In this document: piece by piece, positions 1 through 14,212 of the stretch | Position numbering within the stretch: the stretch's first letter is position 1 | How the letters are laid out: each line of letters begins with the position of its first letter | Source of the DNA: Anticarsia gemmatalis | Lineage: Eukaryota; Arthropoda; Insecta; Lepidoptera; Erebidae | DNA length: 64,000 bases | Reading direction: 5' to 3' | NCBI RefSeq assembly: GCF_050436995.1 | Contig: NC_134747.1 | Span: forward strand, 1,805,501-1,869,500 | The notes under the pieces: model-generated | The model's database searches: none | Told to the model about the DNA's origin: nothing | Seen by the model: the letters and a program-made list of their open reading frames with translations, nothing else | Position numbers and translations under genes: made by a program

Positions 1-2578
1 ATTTAACTGGTAATCAAATACCGCCACTATGGTTGCATTTAAAACAAAGTACATCAACTCTTATACCCAATATCTTAAAGAGGTATAACAGCAGGTGTAT
101 GTTCGGATGTAAGAAGTTATCTACGGAACTTCTCATTCGTTTATACACATTCTTCTTTGTTATGTTTATTCATTCTTTAAGGATTATTATTAGCTATTTT
201 CTACAGTAATTGTTTAATCATAGCTAGATTTTACACACAGAGTAAGCACCGGAAGCAATTATTTAATTCAAACAGAAATCGAATTAGATAAATAACTTGT
301 GAAATACGTTTAAAACGATTTTGAAAAGCAGTCTTTCGATTAAAACAGACATCTTAATGTTACTTTAATAGATCCAGCAGTTTCCGAGTTAAAACCTAAT
401 AAACTTTCACACATATAACACATTGCAAATGTTCTAAATTACATTTTATAGTACATCAAATATCTTATTACTATCACCGATACGAGATACGCGAATCGTA
501 ATATATTTAATCGTATAAATTATATTCTAGTTTTATTCACTTTCTATGCAGATGCTTATGAGATCGGAAAACGATCGTTTACTTGCAGATTTATTTATCG
601 TATAATATTGAACAGATAAGTATCGATCATTCACTTTTATTAGGCTACACTGATTTTCAATTTATTTTTAATGGATGTGAAAACCACATTTATCTTTTTA
701 AAACTAAACGTTTTGTACAATTCCGAAACAGATATACCAAGTGACGATAGACTTAGAAATATACGCTCCGGGAGAACGATGCTAAGCAGTCACATCACTC
801 CGACCGTGACTAAGACCCATGAACCATAACCCACTCGAACAAACTGAGGTAATAAAAAGATATCATTACTCGTATTGAAGACAGTATAGTATTAACATTA
901 CCATTGCGTCGGGAGGTCGTGTGTTCAGTTCTCGTTTGTGCGATCCACAAATAATTGTTTCGGGTCTGCTTGTACTTTGTGTCCGTGTTTTGTTTGTTTC
1001 TTTAAGTCCCCGCGACACAAGAGCAACTCGTAGAGCAGGAGCAGAATTTAAAAAAGAAGTCAATAAAGTCTAAACTTGCCTGTAGACTTAAATAATAGAA
1101 TCATTAACGCATCTAAACGCAGGACAGTCGCTGTGTCGCCATTTCCTCTCTGTATATGGCGTCGAATGATAACAAGAGCCCGTTTCCTACACTCCGCTAA
1201 CCACTCAGATTAACATTAGAAAGGTCTGACATCTGATGACTTCAAGAGAGTTTTCACCATGTTTTTTCTTATAACGAAGTGGTTTGGCAACAAAATTGAG
1301 ATCGAACACAGATAATTCGATTGGTTTGAGAAAATGTGTGAAATCTTGGATTGTCAATTGTCAATGTGGATTGACAGATCGGCCGCCAATCGGTGTATCG
1401 AGATCGCGAGATGTAGTCGACAATTGATTCGGATCTACTTTCAAAATTAGAGGTAGCGGTCTCAAGAACGTGGGAGTTTATCAGATTCCTAACTTGGTAG
1501 CTATATTAGATGCCTAATGATTAGGTAAAGTGGACTGTACTACGGGATTTATCAGATTTTGTGTACACTTTAGTAAGTAATTTATGCAAATAAATGTATA
1601 CGCACTATGTGAAATTGGTAGGCCAATATTATTGTTTGAAGACTAAGCTCCTACCATATAAGAAGCAACAATAAAAGCGTAACTTTTTGTCTGAATTCCA
1701 CATCAAAACGGGACAAAACAGGGCAAGAAAAACGGAACAGCTAGACCCGAGAATACGGAAACATACTGCATTCTATATTAATGTACCACGCATATACTCA
1801 GATCATAGCTCACAAGAACCCTGCATAAACCGTACACGACTGACGCATAAAGCTTAATGCACGTTTAACGATAAATCGATGCGACTCGTGCAAATCGACT
1901 TATTACAGTACCAGTGGGAATGTATGGGAGAAATCAACGCCGATCAATCGGTAACCGATCGCATCGATCATGTTTGAATCGAGAATTTGTGATGTATGGT
2001 TTGTTAGGTGTGGTGTGGACTTGGTGTTTTATTGCTGTAATACTGTTTATGTTGCTAAAAGAAGTCGAAGTGCAACACGATTTTCTATTTGTTTCAGTAA
2101 TAACGATATTTTAGGCTTTTTCAGAGAAGAACATATTCTATGAGGTTAACCACCACTAAAGCATAATCAAGCAATCCGAGGTAAAAATGTTTGTTCGCGT
2201 TAATTCCTATAGTATAACTTTTTCAATTCGCACTAGTAGTTCCTGAGATTAGCGCGTTTAAACAAACAAGTTTTGTTTTTTTTTTTCAAATTTTCAATTA
2301 GTTTTTGGTCAACTAGTTCATTTCACTAGATGTACGTAACTCTTGGATTTAACCCGACCACACACGTGCCACAATCATCGTAACTTAATTAGAAAAGTAC
2401 TAAACGGCCTCTCAAGTAAAACCTAGGTAAAGCTTAATTCGTTCTTAGAATTGTGAACCGTAATAAAGCCTTCGGGATTGATGGACTACCTTTCGTTTCG
2501 TAGAAAAATCTAGAATGGGAGAGAAAAAGGAAACTTATTCTTAAGACTACTTTACTTACATACCCGTACATTCACTAA
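1..2578. other. non-coding stretch, no gene seen
   Basis: No open frame here has recognisable motifs, sensible splice signals or a plausible composition. Near 2180-2220 there is a short piece of a dispersed repeat (core resembling GTTCGCGTTAATTCC), which recurs near 5425, 18235, 22600 and at the right edge of the window. Otherwise I see only AT-rich sequence. Confidence 0.6.
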
Positions 2579-2694
2579 CCCCCGGTTACTGAGTACTTTT
2601 AACGGTAGTTTATCTGTTTATTATGTATTTTTTATGTGAGTTTAAATGCTATTGAATAGATAAACTACCGCTAAATGGACCTAAGAAACCGGGG
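2579..2694. mobile_element. short palindromic MITE, family copy 1
   Basis: The ends form a long imperfect inverted repeat. The left arm begins CCCCGGTTACTGAGTA and contains ACGGTAGTTTATCT. The right arm contains AGATAAACTACCGCT and ends AAGAAACCGGGG. Related sequence lies in introns of two adenylate kinase genes, near 49905-49985 and 54773-54805. No coding capacity is visible. The element type (non-autonomous DNA transposon) is inferred from the inverted repeats and dispersal. Confidence 0.65.
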
Positions 2695-5600
2695 TAAGAC
2701 TTCTTAGTTATTTACTTAACGATATACCTATGTTAAAACGAATTGTTACTGGTAATTTAAACCGAGAAAGGCGATTACCATCAAAACTTTACAGTTTCAA
2801 CTTAACTTTATGAGATTTACTAATTATATGGTTTATTACTCGCATAGTTCCCGTTTCCGGTTTCCGGGAAAAAACGATTCTATGTCCATTCTAGAGTCCC
2901 CATCTTTGTTCTCAAAACTTCACCCAAAAGGAATCAATAGTTTAGGCAAGAGGCAGAAAGAGTTAATTTCGCATTATAATTATATAAGTAGGGAAGTAGG
3001 GATACAATTGGTAGGCATTTAGTTAATAAAAAAACAATATGTTTTTTTATTTTTCTGTCAACCTCGGGATCGGAAATGTAAGAAAAAGCCAGAATTATTG
3101 TATTCTCTATACGCGATTACAATCACATTAATTAATTAATATAAATTAATATCGCACATTAGTAAGTCTATAAGTTCCACTTTCGTAAAGCCAATTAACC
3201 TTGTTAGGGTATAATTATCGATACTTATTAATAAATCTACTTTCTCTATCAATACGTAATACGGTATATCTGTCACGATAACGTGGAGTCTGGTTTTAAT
3301 TAGAATTTTCTTTTAAAAGATCATTAATAACTTAGTAGTAAACTAGTGCTATGCTTCGACCTGGTTTTAAAACTAACAAGTAACTTTTGCCAGTGTCTCT
3401 ATCTGTAGGAGAATACTTCTGCATATTTTAAATCAATTATTTCATAATCAAGAATATATTCCGTTTCTGACTACGGCCCACTTAACCTAACATATCAAAA
3501 TCCATTCTTATCGGTAAAAGTCCATACATCCTGGTGAATTTTTTTATTTTATTTATTTTGTACATATAAACATTACAATATTGTTTATTTTAAGTAAACT
3601 CGCCAAACTTTTACGTTTGATGGCGAGAAGCGCACTTTTACAAAAATAATAACGTAACAATAATAAACTATATACAGAAAACAATATCACATCCATCAAT
3701 ACTATTTAAATTATACATAGTTGTTATTATAACTAAACTCACATGCTTTTCCACATTATTCCATAGATACTATGAATGCGAAAGTCTGCCTGTAGGGGAT
3801 TCTGAGCTTTAAAGATTTGGGTTGTATAACAAAAACTCGAAAAAAAATATCAGCTTTTTTTTTTAATCAACGCCTTCTCTTTCATTCTGCATTCAAGTCA
3901 CACACGTAGCCGCGCCGATCAATTAGTAAGTATTATTATAAGATAAATCAATGTAAAAACTATAATATAATTTAGATCTTGACATCCGCCAGTAATGAGG
4001 AAGCGGTGAAAATGTTCCTGATCGTGTAAAGCCTTATTGACGGAGACATAACCCTGACTTTAACGATAGCTCAATTTATGTTCACGTTATTGACCATAAA
4101 TCTCACGGACACTATCAGTTCCTGTACCATATTATGTACAGGATCTATTTAGTTTTGCATTCTAGTTGAAAGGCGACGAATTTCAATAGAATATTACGAA
4201 ATTTATTCTAGTAATCGATATAGATTAAGAAAAAAATATATACGTAATTCTCTCGCTTATGATAACTACATCTACGCTCCTAAGATCATTCAAAAGCTTT
4301 TCACTTTTCTATAAAACAAACCACTACTTCAAATGAATACCTTCAGTACTCTTATTTCCTGTTTTCTTCGTTAATAAGGATTTAACATAAAGATTCGCAA
4401 AAGCACCAAACAGACAGCGCTACTTTCTTAATAATACCGACCAAACAAACAATCCTTGGATAAATAATAAACTTGCAACAACAAACTTCCGAACATCCAC
4501 AATTAATTTAATTAATAACAAATTGCTGGACTTTGAAACAATAAATAATGACCCTTTAGGTACACTTTAGTTTGTTACTTCTGAATTTCCAAACAATTTG
4601 GCAAAAGTTCCTTAAAACTGGGTTTATCTGTTTACCCGCAGCGATAAGAAAATGCTCCTGAATAAATAAACATAAACGATACTTCAGAAACTTAGGGTTT
4701 CCATTCCTCCAACGTTGGCGACGGTCGAACCCATAAAACCTTGTGAATGCTTGACCGATGTACGCGACTGACGGCATCGTGGAAAGAAAGGCTGCCTTAT
4801 TTTTAAACATAAAGAACTACCTTTAAGTCGTACGCTTGACTTTTGAAGTGAAAAGTAAACAAGACGTTAATTCTTGTAAGGACCTTTAAAGAAATATCTT
4901 ATGTTAAGCACAGCACACCTGTTTGTCAGAAAAAATAACGAAAGCCGATGTCTAGTAAAGCTTCGTCCTTTTTACTCTATAAGGAATCTATTAAGAGGGA
5001 AAGAGAACTACATTGAATGCATAAATTCAATAGCTGTATTCTAGCAATTGATGACAACCGCAAACATTGCGGTTATGGTAAAATGGTCTAAATTGTATTC
5101 TCGGCTCAGATACCTAAATCGGACTCATCTAAACCACAACTCAATGGACTAAGATGGCAGCTCCACACCAAACCACAAGTCGACTGAAATAGATCTCGTA
5201 TTGCATTTTCCAGTTACTAAAACTGGAAAAGCTGACTTTTGTCATCAAACTTGTATTCTTGAAGTATCATTTGCTCCTGACAAAGAGGACTCAACAGGAG
5301 GGGTCCTGTATAAAAATGAAATCGAACGGATACATTTGTGAATTTTGTGATAGGGTATCTTGTATGTCCAAGGGGTTAAGCCAAAAAATATAGTAATAGA
5401 CGTGTCTAACGTCAGACATTCCAAGGTAAAATGCGTGTTCGTATTAATTCCCGTATAATATTATAATATACTAGTGGAGTCGCCCGCTTCATGTTCAGAA
5501 ATATAAAACTTGCCTTTCATCCCTTATTTTAACGCGCTAGGGGATTTTGTAAAAATACTATTGTAACTAAATACTTTTCTCATAAAGATCCTAATTCTTC

Positions 5601-5700
5601 TAAAAGTCAGTTTCTAGTTCTCATTAGCCAAAGTTATGTCATTATAAACAAGATTTAAGAAAACATATAACAAGTTGAGGAGACAGTTTAATGAACTTTA
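2695..5700. other. non-coding stretch, no gene seen
   Basis: AT-rich sequence with scattered short frames (for example 2810-3022 and 4556-4810) that show no family motif or convincing exon borders. A fragment of a dispersed repeat (GTTCGTATTAATTCCCGTAT-like) sits around 5425-5465. Confidence 0.55.
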
Positions 5701-6221
5701 AGGGTGCGTCCACATCTGGCGAACGTGCCGCGAATGTGCAGCTCGCAAGCCGTTTTCGAGCTGCGCGCGTGCAGTCACAGCAATAGTTTGGTGCGCCTCT
5801 TTAGCGCAACTCATACAAGGCTCGTATAAAGGCGTGCGCGCGGCGCGCGATCTGCGCGTACTCAATCCTCGCGCTTACAGTTCCATTTACTGGCTCAGTA
5901 CTTTCGAAGATGTCGGACGACACTAGTGCTTTTAATATAATTGCTGCATCATTAGCTATTATATTACTGATAAAAAGGAAAAAAAAGAGACAACGGCGTT
6001 GGCGGGTAAGTTAGGGGTGCGGGGATTGAGACGCGGGTGGAAGGAAGACGCGAGCCGCTAGCGCGCCGCCCGCGCGCTGATCGCGTACGGCGCTTAGGTT
6101 GCGCGTGAACTGCGCGCGGGCGGCGCAGGAGCGGCGCTCGAACAAAATTGTACGCGCGCAGCTCGCAAACGGCTCGCGAGCTGCACATTCGCGGCACATT
6201 CGCCAGATGTGGACGCACCCT
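5701..6221 (+). mobile_element. internally deleted PIF/Harbinger-type element keeping the transposase first exon
   Basis: The element starts AGGGTGCGTCCACATCTGG and ends with its reverse complement CCAGATGTGGACGCACCCT, flanked by TA on both sides. The terminal inverted repeats extend for more than 100 imperfect bases and are GC-rich against an AT-rich background. A frame opens with ATG at 5910 and reads MSDDTSAFN, a hydrophobic run, then a basic cluster (KRKKKRQRRW). It stops at the sequence CGGGTAAGT, a good splice donor, so the frame looks like a first coding exon. A hydrophobic stretch followed by KKKKRRRW is typical of the N-terminus of insect Harbinger transposases. No DDE nuclease domain remains, so the copy is non-autonomous. 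Superfamily assignment rests on that exon and the termini. Confidence 0.7.
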
Positions 6222-9200
6222 TATATATTCGCAAAAGCCGGTTTATTTGCAAACTGCTTGTCTAGTTTGAGTACGTTAATTTTGAATTTACCTTCAAGTC
6301 TGCTTATATTCTACTGTAAAATTAGCTTGTTTCTCTCTACTGTTGCCCATAGACGTCTTAGTAATTACGCATTATCTTGCGCTGATCTGTGATAATCGAG
6401 TCTCATTCGTATTTAACGGGACCTACCTAGTTTCTAAAGATATGAGGCTCAGTATTTAGGATAATGTAAGGATTTAACGGTGCCACATGGCTTCTTTAGC
6501 GTGTATTTTTGACTAAAATAATGACAGAGGAGCTTTTTAAAAACATCGATCTAAGCGTAACTGGTCTACTTTTGAATTTATAACATTTATACGATAAAGG
6601 CCTATCTAAAATTTGTTTAATAGATTTATTGAGAGCATGCAATCCTCAACCCGCACTTGGCCAGCGTAGCGGACTCAATGCCTAAGCCCTCGCTCATATG
6701 GGAAGAGACCGTTGCCCAGCAGTTGGAGAGTAATGGGTTAAGTCTTATCCGTTCAGCAATCCGACATAAAACTTCTTCAACACTTATAAATATTACATTA
6801 AATACAATGGAAAAGAAGATATCGATTTCTAAAACATGAAAAGGAAATCGATTAGCCAATGCAGTGAAGGTAAATCAATCGATCAAGGTCTAAGTACACC
6901 GACTCGTCTGAAACGAATGTCACAATGACTGAATTAGAAATAGTGTTTATTTTCCACTATGTTTATGTAACGAACACTTTTTGTATTTTAATAATAGTTT
7001 TAAGGAATGTTGTTTACGCTTTCTCGTGTAAAAAGTTAGAATTTTGGTGCTAAAAAATTGCTGGAAGTAAAATGTTTGCGTCATATTGTCATAGAAAAAA
7101 TAATAATGCATAGTGCATATAATCAAATCTTGTCAAACGCCTGCTTTAAGCCGGTGGGTTTTTAGTTGTATTTGCTATCAAAGGAAAATAAATCAGATCT
7201 CAGAGAGAATTATCTCAATCTAGATCGACTAATGCGATTTGAATTTCACAATGTACAACAAGATTAAAGTAAACTGCTCGAAATTTATAGAAAAACAATT
7301 TAAATCAAATACCGCCATTTAGATAGTCAAATATTATTCACCGAATATTCCCAGACCTCTCCTAACCTCAGGTAAATGCCGGATAAATCACATTTTCGCA
7401 AACACAAGACTTTCCCCATTTTAATATGAACACCATTGAGTGACTACACTCACCATATTTCGTCTCGGACGTTTACAACTGGTGTTCGCAATAACTTTTG
7501 AAATATGTTAGTTTTAACGTTGTAGGTGTCAGATTTCTAAAACATGATCTGCACATAAACTTTACACTTGGCATAATATAATTGACGTTTGAGTAAATTA
7601 TTCGTTTGGGTCGTAAACTTAAGATTGACTAGTTGGTCATATCTCGAGTAATTTGTGCTAATCTGACAGTTGCAGTAGCGTGGCCAAGGTCTATAAAGAA
7701 GCAGGGCTCGTATAATTCAATAAATTTATAATATGCGGTTTGTAATGCTCGTAGTACTTGAGTCCGTGGTAATAAACGGCTCTCCCTTGTAATCGGTCTG
7801 AGCGAGTGGTTCCGATGCAATCTTCTGTTGAATTCCCACTCGTAATAACTAAGTCAATAAACATCAGTGTATACGAGAACTTAATTATTTTATTAGTAAA
7901 CATAAAGTATTCTCATTTATTTTACAATTTTCTAACAAGTCTTTAAACAAATGATTGATATTCCGTAAATAATTAACGGTAAACCTACTTTATTAATTTT
8001 ATTGAAATAACGTCAACGCATTGCCGACATTCTTATGAGATCTACGCTCAATTCTTTATCTTTCCGAGGCCAACAGGAATTGCATTAATAATAACTACCT
8101 TACTGCTACTAATTAGCAAGAAAGGGAAGTTTATCAAATTCACGAGAAAGCCGTCAGAACAAGCCTCTCTTTGATCTAATATATTTCCAATAAACACCCA
8201 CGACATTAACCAAGATTCATAGGACGTCGCGTGTCAAACGTTAGCAGTACCTTTCTACAACAAACAATAATTATATATAAAATACACACAATATAAACAT
8301 TTATATGCATTTGTCATTAGATGCGTGGGCGGGGAGAAAGCCGCATTTATCTCGGCTTACAGTGCCGTAGTAATAATGCTTATAATTCAACCAATGCGTA
8401 ATAGATTTCAACTAGGTGAGTCGGCGCACAGTGTACTGAGAATGCACTTAAATATAAGTAGTCTTACTGACGATAATATCTGATTGTGTTTGTAGAATTT
8501 GTTTGTAAAGTCATGGTGGCAAATTGGATAAATCTCTTGTCTTTAAAGCCAGAGATTTAGATAGAGTAAATCTCTAACGGATTGCTGTCAGAAAGTGGCT
8601 ACACGCTGGCTAGAGCGGTCAGTGATAATTATGGAATTGACAATAACATAATGAAAAACATCAAAAAATTCAAGGCAAACGTATTTACTAGCGAAACATA
8701 GGAAAACTTGAGTGCGCACAAGAAAGAGATATCCGAGAAAACAGATTTTCTAGTCTAGAGCCTCACTCCCCCTGGTTAGCCTAGAATTATATCGTATTTA
8801 ACATTAACAGACTTAAAAAGGATAGCTTTTAGTATACTTAGACTTAAATTTATTTTCCAACGGTAATTTAGTTCCTGCTCAGCACAATTGCATGCGATTA
8901 CAAAATACGCGAGGTTGTGAAGCTGTCTCACTGGCGGCTTCCCTACACTGTGGCCCATGGTGGTGTACAATATGTCTGTGCTGTTGTATGGCAGTGGTTA
9001 ATGTGGTTCTTGGGTTAGTGATATGTAATTTATTGGGGAAACTGGATTACTGTCGGATTATAACTGTACGTGTAATGGACTGCTACCTTTATGCACAGAA
9101 CCTTGGATATCTAGGTCTGGGAGTATATTGGGAATCAAATGTTTGAAATTATTTAATGTCATAGGACCGTAGCTGTAATATATTCTAGAGAAATGTATTG

Positions 9201-9544
9201 GAAGCCGTACGGGTTCATCTAAAGCCGGCAGAAATAAAATTCGTATCAGACCGTTAATATCAATATATTTTCAATTTGCTGAATCGAATATTGATTTTTC
9301 ACCTTTTCCCAGAGTTATCGAAAGAAACCAACGCAATCTTCAGATATTTATTACATTATTTAATTTTATGAAGGTACTTATAAGTTATGCAAAACCGAAT
9401 CCAAAAAGCGATTTCAATTTACCCATCGCATTGCGAATGTACGACTCTCATTTCACATCTAAAATATAAGGGTCGCAAAAATTACTCTCCAAATAAAATA
9501 TTCATACATACTTTAGAGAAATAACCTCAATATATTTATCAGTA
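6222..9544. other. non-coding stretch with one dispersed repeat
   Basis: No gene recognised. Around 6640-6745 a dispersed repeat occurs in reverse orientation; it contains CCCGCACTTGGCCAGCGTA and GTTGCCCAGCAGTTGGAGA. The same family appears near 24240-24335 and 26740-26840. The remainder is AT-rich with only short frames. Confidence 0.5.
6640..6745 (-). repeat. dispersed lepidopteran repeat (GCTGGGCAA family), reverse orientation
   Basis: Read on the minus strand the sequence has AACTGCTGGGCAACGGTCTC, then a purine-rich block, then TTGAGTCCGCTACGCTGGCC and AAGTGCGGGTTGAGG. The same order of blocks is seen on the plus strand near 24240 and 26745. I regard it as a transposon-derived interspersed repeat of uncertain class. 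Confidence 0.6.
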
Positions 9545-9799
9545 AGGCTTGCTACACACATTCGGCTCGGCATTAAACGGCTTACCTGTTCGGCAAAACC
9601 GAATATCTGTGAATGAATGTTCGGGAAAAATGCCATTAGACATTGTCACGCCTTTCTGTTTTAAACCGAATTGTGACGGTCGGACTCGAAGGAGTTTTCC
9701 GGCACAAGCCGAACAATTCAGTATTTGCTTTCGAGTCGGTTTTGTTGTTCGATAAATACTGTTGAAACGTGCCGACTTGAATATGTGTGGAGCAAGCCT
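9545..9799. mobile_element. MITE, AGGCTTGCTACACA family, copy 1
   Basis: The left end reads AGGCTTGCTACACACATTCG and the right end reads CGACTTGAATATGTGTGGAG followed by CAAGCCT, an imperfect inverted repeat. The interior has repeated GCCGAAC and CGGCATTAA motifs and is unlike the flanks. Open frames on both strands across this stretch come from the palindromic structure and are not genes. Copies 2 and 3 lie at 14213-14694 and 29545-30013. Confidence 0.7.
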
Positions 9800-9904
9800 A
9801 ACATTTTGGAAGCTCAATAATTCAGTGTGGGTAAAGTAGGTTGCAATATATCTATAGAGGGCGTGTCTGTGTTACTTCAGAGTTCAGACTGTTGCTTAAC
9901 ATTA

Positions 9905-10035
9905 ACTTACTTACTAATAAACGTCTAATAAACACAGTGTTTTGTCTTTTTCACTCATATTAAGTTTCAAAATTGATTGAAAGTGACAAAACACTGTACA
10001 ACTAATCAAAGCCTACAAGACGTTTATTAGTAAAA
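9905..10035. repeat. imperfect inverted repeat, probable foldback element
   Basis: TTACTAATAAACGTCT and CAGTGTTTTGTC on the left are mirrored by GACAAAACACTG and AGACGTTTATTAGTAA on the right. The two blocks are nested, giving a cruciform of about 130 bp. No coding frame is visible. Confidence 0.6.
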
Positions 10036-13000
10036 CGGCTAGTGTTTTACGACAGTAAAGCTAATATAGGGTCAATCACCACATGAAAATTATCGCCTAG
10101 GTCAATTTAAATTATTGTGATAACATTTTTATTACCTATAAAACGGTTTAGTGGGATTTTGATTGTTGTAGTATATTTTAAGTTTAATAATCCGACAAGT
10201 AACAGCTAGCCATTATTATAAGTAATTGCTGCAAAGAGGAACATGCAGTCATGTACCTATATATAATATTGGACAGATGTAAGAGACCCTGGAATTTATT
10301 CGATTGAGAGGTCAACTAATTGTAAAATATTCGACAGAAAATCTACGACAAGTCACAAGTTAGAAGACGGATTACTTAAAAACTCACAACTTATTCGAAA
10401 GTAAGCCACGTCTAAATGAAAAATAGACTTGTATCGAACATCGCAATTTCAGTACACGTAGTTGGCAAACGTGAGAATCAAACAAAACCCCAGCAATTAC
10501 TAAGTAGCAGGAGATTTATTGTGGTAAACATGGTCATTTCACTTTCGGAATCGTGTTCGAGAAAACGAGAACAAGTGGTAGACGGCCATGACGGTGAAAC
10601 ATTCAAGTAAGGGCCATAGCACACACACCATACTTTTAACTAAGCTTTTTTGAAGCTTACAGTCATAGCTACACAAAATAACGTAGTTTGAAGTTATTTT
10701 TTGAACACAACCCGGTCTTTCGCATTCATGCATTATCTATCTTGGTTGACTTGACATTAATAACTTTTTAGCCAGGTGGCATATAAATAATAAATCATCG
10801 CATAATCGTTGCCACTATCAGTTGTCAATTTGTCGTTCAAGATACCTATTATAATCAACTTAGCAGCCACAAAAGTTTTGTGAAGAATTCAGAAGCTACA
10901 TACTACTACACACAATTTTTGTATTACAATGTCCCAAAATCAACTAAAACGCAACCCAAGATCGATCGAAAGATCGAAAACCCTTTACCACACGTAAGTC
11001 GAACCCAACACGATGTAGAAACGACGTAACACGCGTCTCGAATAATAAAAGTCAAAATTTGAAGTGCCATTCTTCTCGTTGCGGCGAAGCGTATTTCACT
11101 GAAGTAAGCCTAGGCTTAAAACTAACGTCTGTGCTAAAGCCTTTACCATCGGCTTTCGCCACAACAATAATAAATAACATATTCATTATGAATAACATAA
11201 CAGTTCAGTTGTTTTATTGTAGTGTATTTCAAGATTAGATTTTCATTGCCACTATAAAGCGGTCTTAAAATCAGATTGTTCTAGTTAAAGGGAGAGACAG
11301 AACACTTTATGTTGTCGTCCAATGATGTGTCATTTGCAATCGTTTAGACAAATAATCGACTTGAATAGATTAGAAATTTGATGTAGCCGGTTGGATATAA
11401 ATAATGAATGAAATTGATAGTGTCGTAAAGTAAAATCTAGATTATTGTGTGACTTGTTTAATGGGTAGTAAGTTTGCTATGTATTGCGTGGATATTTACT
11501 GCCTAATTGGAGGTTGGATTTAGTTTTGTACTATTTCTTCTTGACATTACTTAAATTACTGATAGTTATAACTCAGAAATAAAATAAATAAATAAGTCTT
11601 TGTCTTCTTGTAGTTATTTTTCACTATTTTAGTACACAAAAAAGGATCCGAAATGTCAAAAAGGTGAAAAGACCATAAATGTTCTGAAGAAAACCGACAA
11701 AAAACCGTCGTAAAAAAATCACACTCGTCTGGAATACACATTTTTTTCTTTAGAAATAACTACAAGAGAAACTAAGCAATTACATCTTAAATCAAATATC
11801 AAATCTTGATAACAATATTTGAGATTGACTTTTAAAAACAGCAAACAAAATCTCTGGCGTATAAAATTGGCAATCTGAAATTATAAACACATTCACACAG
11901 ACATTGCAAAATGAATCTTAAATATATGACGTTAGAGTGGTTTTCATAATGTGATTGTAATGTTAGAAGGTTTGGCCGTTAATGATAGCAAAAAGTCGTT
12001 GTTTGTATAACTTTGTATTTATCACTTTCCCTATATCGGACACCAGCTGAGCAGGACTAACGGCTGTTAATCGTTTAACTGACAGTGAGCTACTAAGGAA
12101 ACTCGAATGGAAAAAGAGATTGAGAAAATATTTTTTTCGAAAATAGGCTACAAGATAACCTATATCAATTTTTCTCATATTTACAACTAAGAAGCTTATT
12201 AAGTATCCAATCATGAAGTAAATATTTTTATCCGTTACTGTCCAGTGGGCAAAGGTCTTCCAAACGAGGAAAGGGTTATATGATGGCAGGCATTGAGTAG
12301 AGAGAGCGGGTATTACGGAGGAGAGAAGAATAGTCAAAATAGAATATTTTAAGAATTGAAAATCTTCAATAAAAAGGAAAATTCAACAGAAACTAAAACA
12401 ATTTTCTATTTACATTCCCAAAACATTTTGCATTGATCCTATTGTTGATCAGAGTCATTGACGCTTCAAATATTTGGGTCAAATTGACGGAATCGCTCGT
12501 CAATCGCGCGTTTAATTTGGCTATAAATGTTTTAGCACAATCTAGAAAATCGTACGACTTTTTTTATTCTATCATTAGATTTATTTTTTACGAAGCCAAG
12601 TTTGTTGATTTGACCTATTTTTAGACCAGACACCGTGACTGTCAAACAAGATAAGCTGTTACCAATATGCACTTCAGCATTTTTTACAGAATACTGAAGC
12701 AGATTTAAGATTTTAGATACATTAAATGTTAGTTAATGGCTTGGGTGTTAAGTCCCAATTGAGTTGTGTATTTTAAGTATTTTTATTAAAATTGCACTAT
12801 AAATGATCATTAATTTAACTCCACGCACAAAATTATTAATTAATGATTTTCAGGGAATTACTATTCTAAAATCATGTGGTAATTAGTAATAATTTGTGCA
12901 ATTAAGAATCTTTACTAGGAATCAGCCAAAAATACCCTCACAAACTTAACCCATTGCCTACATTTTACAAACAAATATTATATTTGAAACGCATTTTACT

Positions 13001-14212
13001 GCTTGTCATTTAGACACGACCTTGCGTATAACAATGGTAATGTCAACGGTTCAAGACTGCAGATAATTTGAAGGTATAAAAGGGGAAAATTTAATTTCCT
13101 TTCAGATATACATCTTGACAACCTTTTCCTTAACGATATCTTCGAAAATCACCGACAAGAGGTAACATTTTTAATTGAAGAAAATATTTTTTAGTATAGG
13201 CAATACTCAAATTATCCAATAACAACATTTAAGACATAAGTTGAGTACAATCTTGGTTCAGACAATATTGCATAATTTGACTTGTATTGTTACAGGAAAA
13301 CAAAATTTAACTATAGACATTATTGCTTAAGGAAACTTTAAATAAACGGCTTTAATAAAAGTGTTAAGCTTGATATTAATAACTATATCCTAAAAAATAT
13401 ATATTGTGTCCGATATTATCACAACAAACAATTCACTTCACACCTTTTCCATGCGAAAAACGTTTCAAACGGAAGCGAGTATCATAAAAACGGATCGTGG
13501 TTACTTTCGACAAAAACTCACACGATCTAAAACCCATAGTAGTTACTTCAGACAGTTGAACGACCGATTGCAACTGACTTACCTTCTACAAAGTGCGGAA
13601 ACCAAACGCAATGTACTTTCAAATGCCAGAACACGGTACACACGAGATAGGCGCGAACTTAACGACGATCTCAGGATAAGATCCCGAGATACATATTGAT
13701 ACGAATAGAAAATGGTGAAACGGGCAAAAATTACCGGTTAGTTAGATGAAATCGATAAGTAATATGTTCGAGGTAGATTTAACTAGGTTAGTAGTGTGTT
13801 AAATTAACTAAACTACTGCTTCAACGATGGTTTAGTAAATTTGTATTGTATCGATGCTACAATGCATTTTGTCGTCGACGTAGGCATATTCGAGGTTGTG
13901 AAAACATATACCTAGTTATAAAACCAATAACTATTATGTATAAAAAGTAAACCTTTGAGATACGTGACATGTTTGATTGCTTGTACAAGAAAAGCAAGAC
14001 TGCAATGTGCTAAATCTTTGACATCATAGTTGCATTATCAACTTGACATTTAAAATATAAACAATAGCAAATGGGTCAAACACACTACAAAATTCATAAC
14101 TGCAATGCAATACTAAAAAGTCTTACAAAAACAAAGACGTCTGCAATATTGATTTAACAATCATTTGGCAAAATTCAGCAGTGCTCAATACATATTTGCA
14201 ATACGCTTGCTA
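10036..14212. other. non-coding stretch, no gene seen
   Basis: Contains the longest chance frames of the left half (11963-12337, 124 codons; 13406-13699, 97 codons). Neither shows domain motifs, signal peptide logic or convincing splice borders. Near 12240-12280 a degraded piece of the GCTGGGCAA dispersed repeat is visible in reverse. Confidence 0.5.

Noticed and set aside
5964..6392. Overlapping open frames rich in arginine and alanine on both strands
   Set aside because: They lie in the GC-rich inverted repeats of the Harbinger element, where stop codons are rare by composition.
9539..9817. 92-codon minus-strand frame and 68-codon plus-strand frame
   Set aside because: Both cover the MITE at 9545-9799 and mirror each other because the element is palindromic.
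11963..12337. 124-codon minus-strand frame, the longest in the left half
   Set aside because: No domain, hydrophobic by base composition, and it includes a degraded GCTGGGCAA-type dispersed repeat.
13406..13699. 97-codon plus-strand frame rich in arginine and threonine
   Set aside because: No homology recognised, no signal of splicing or start context; compatible with chance.
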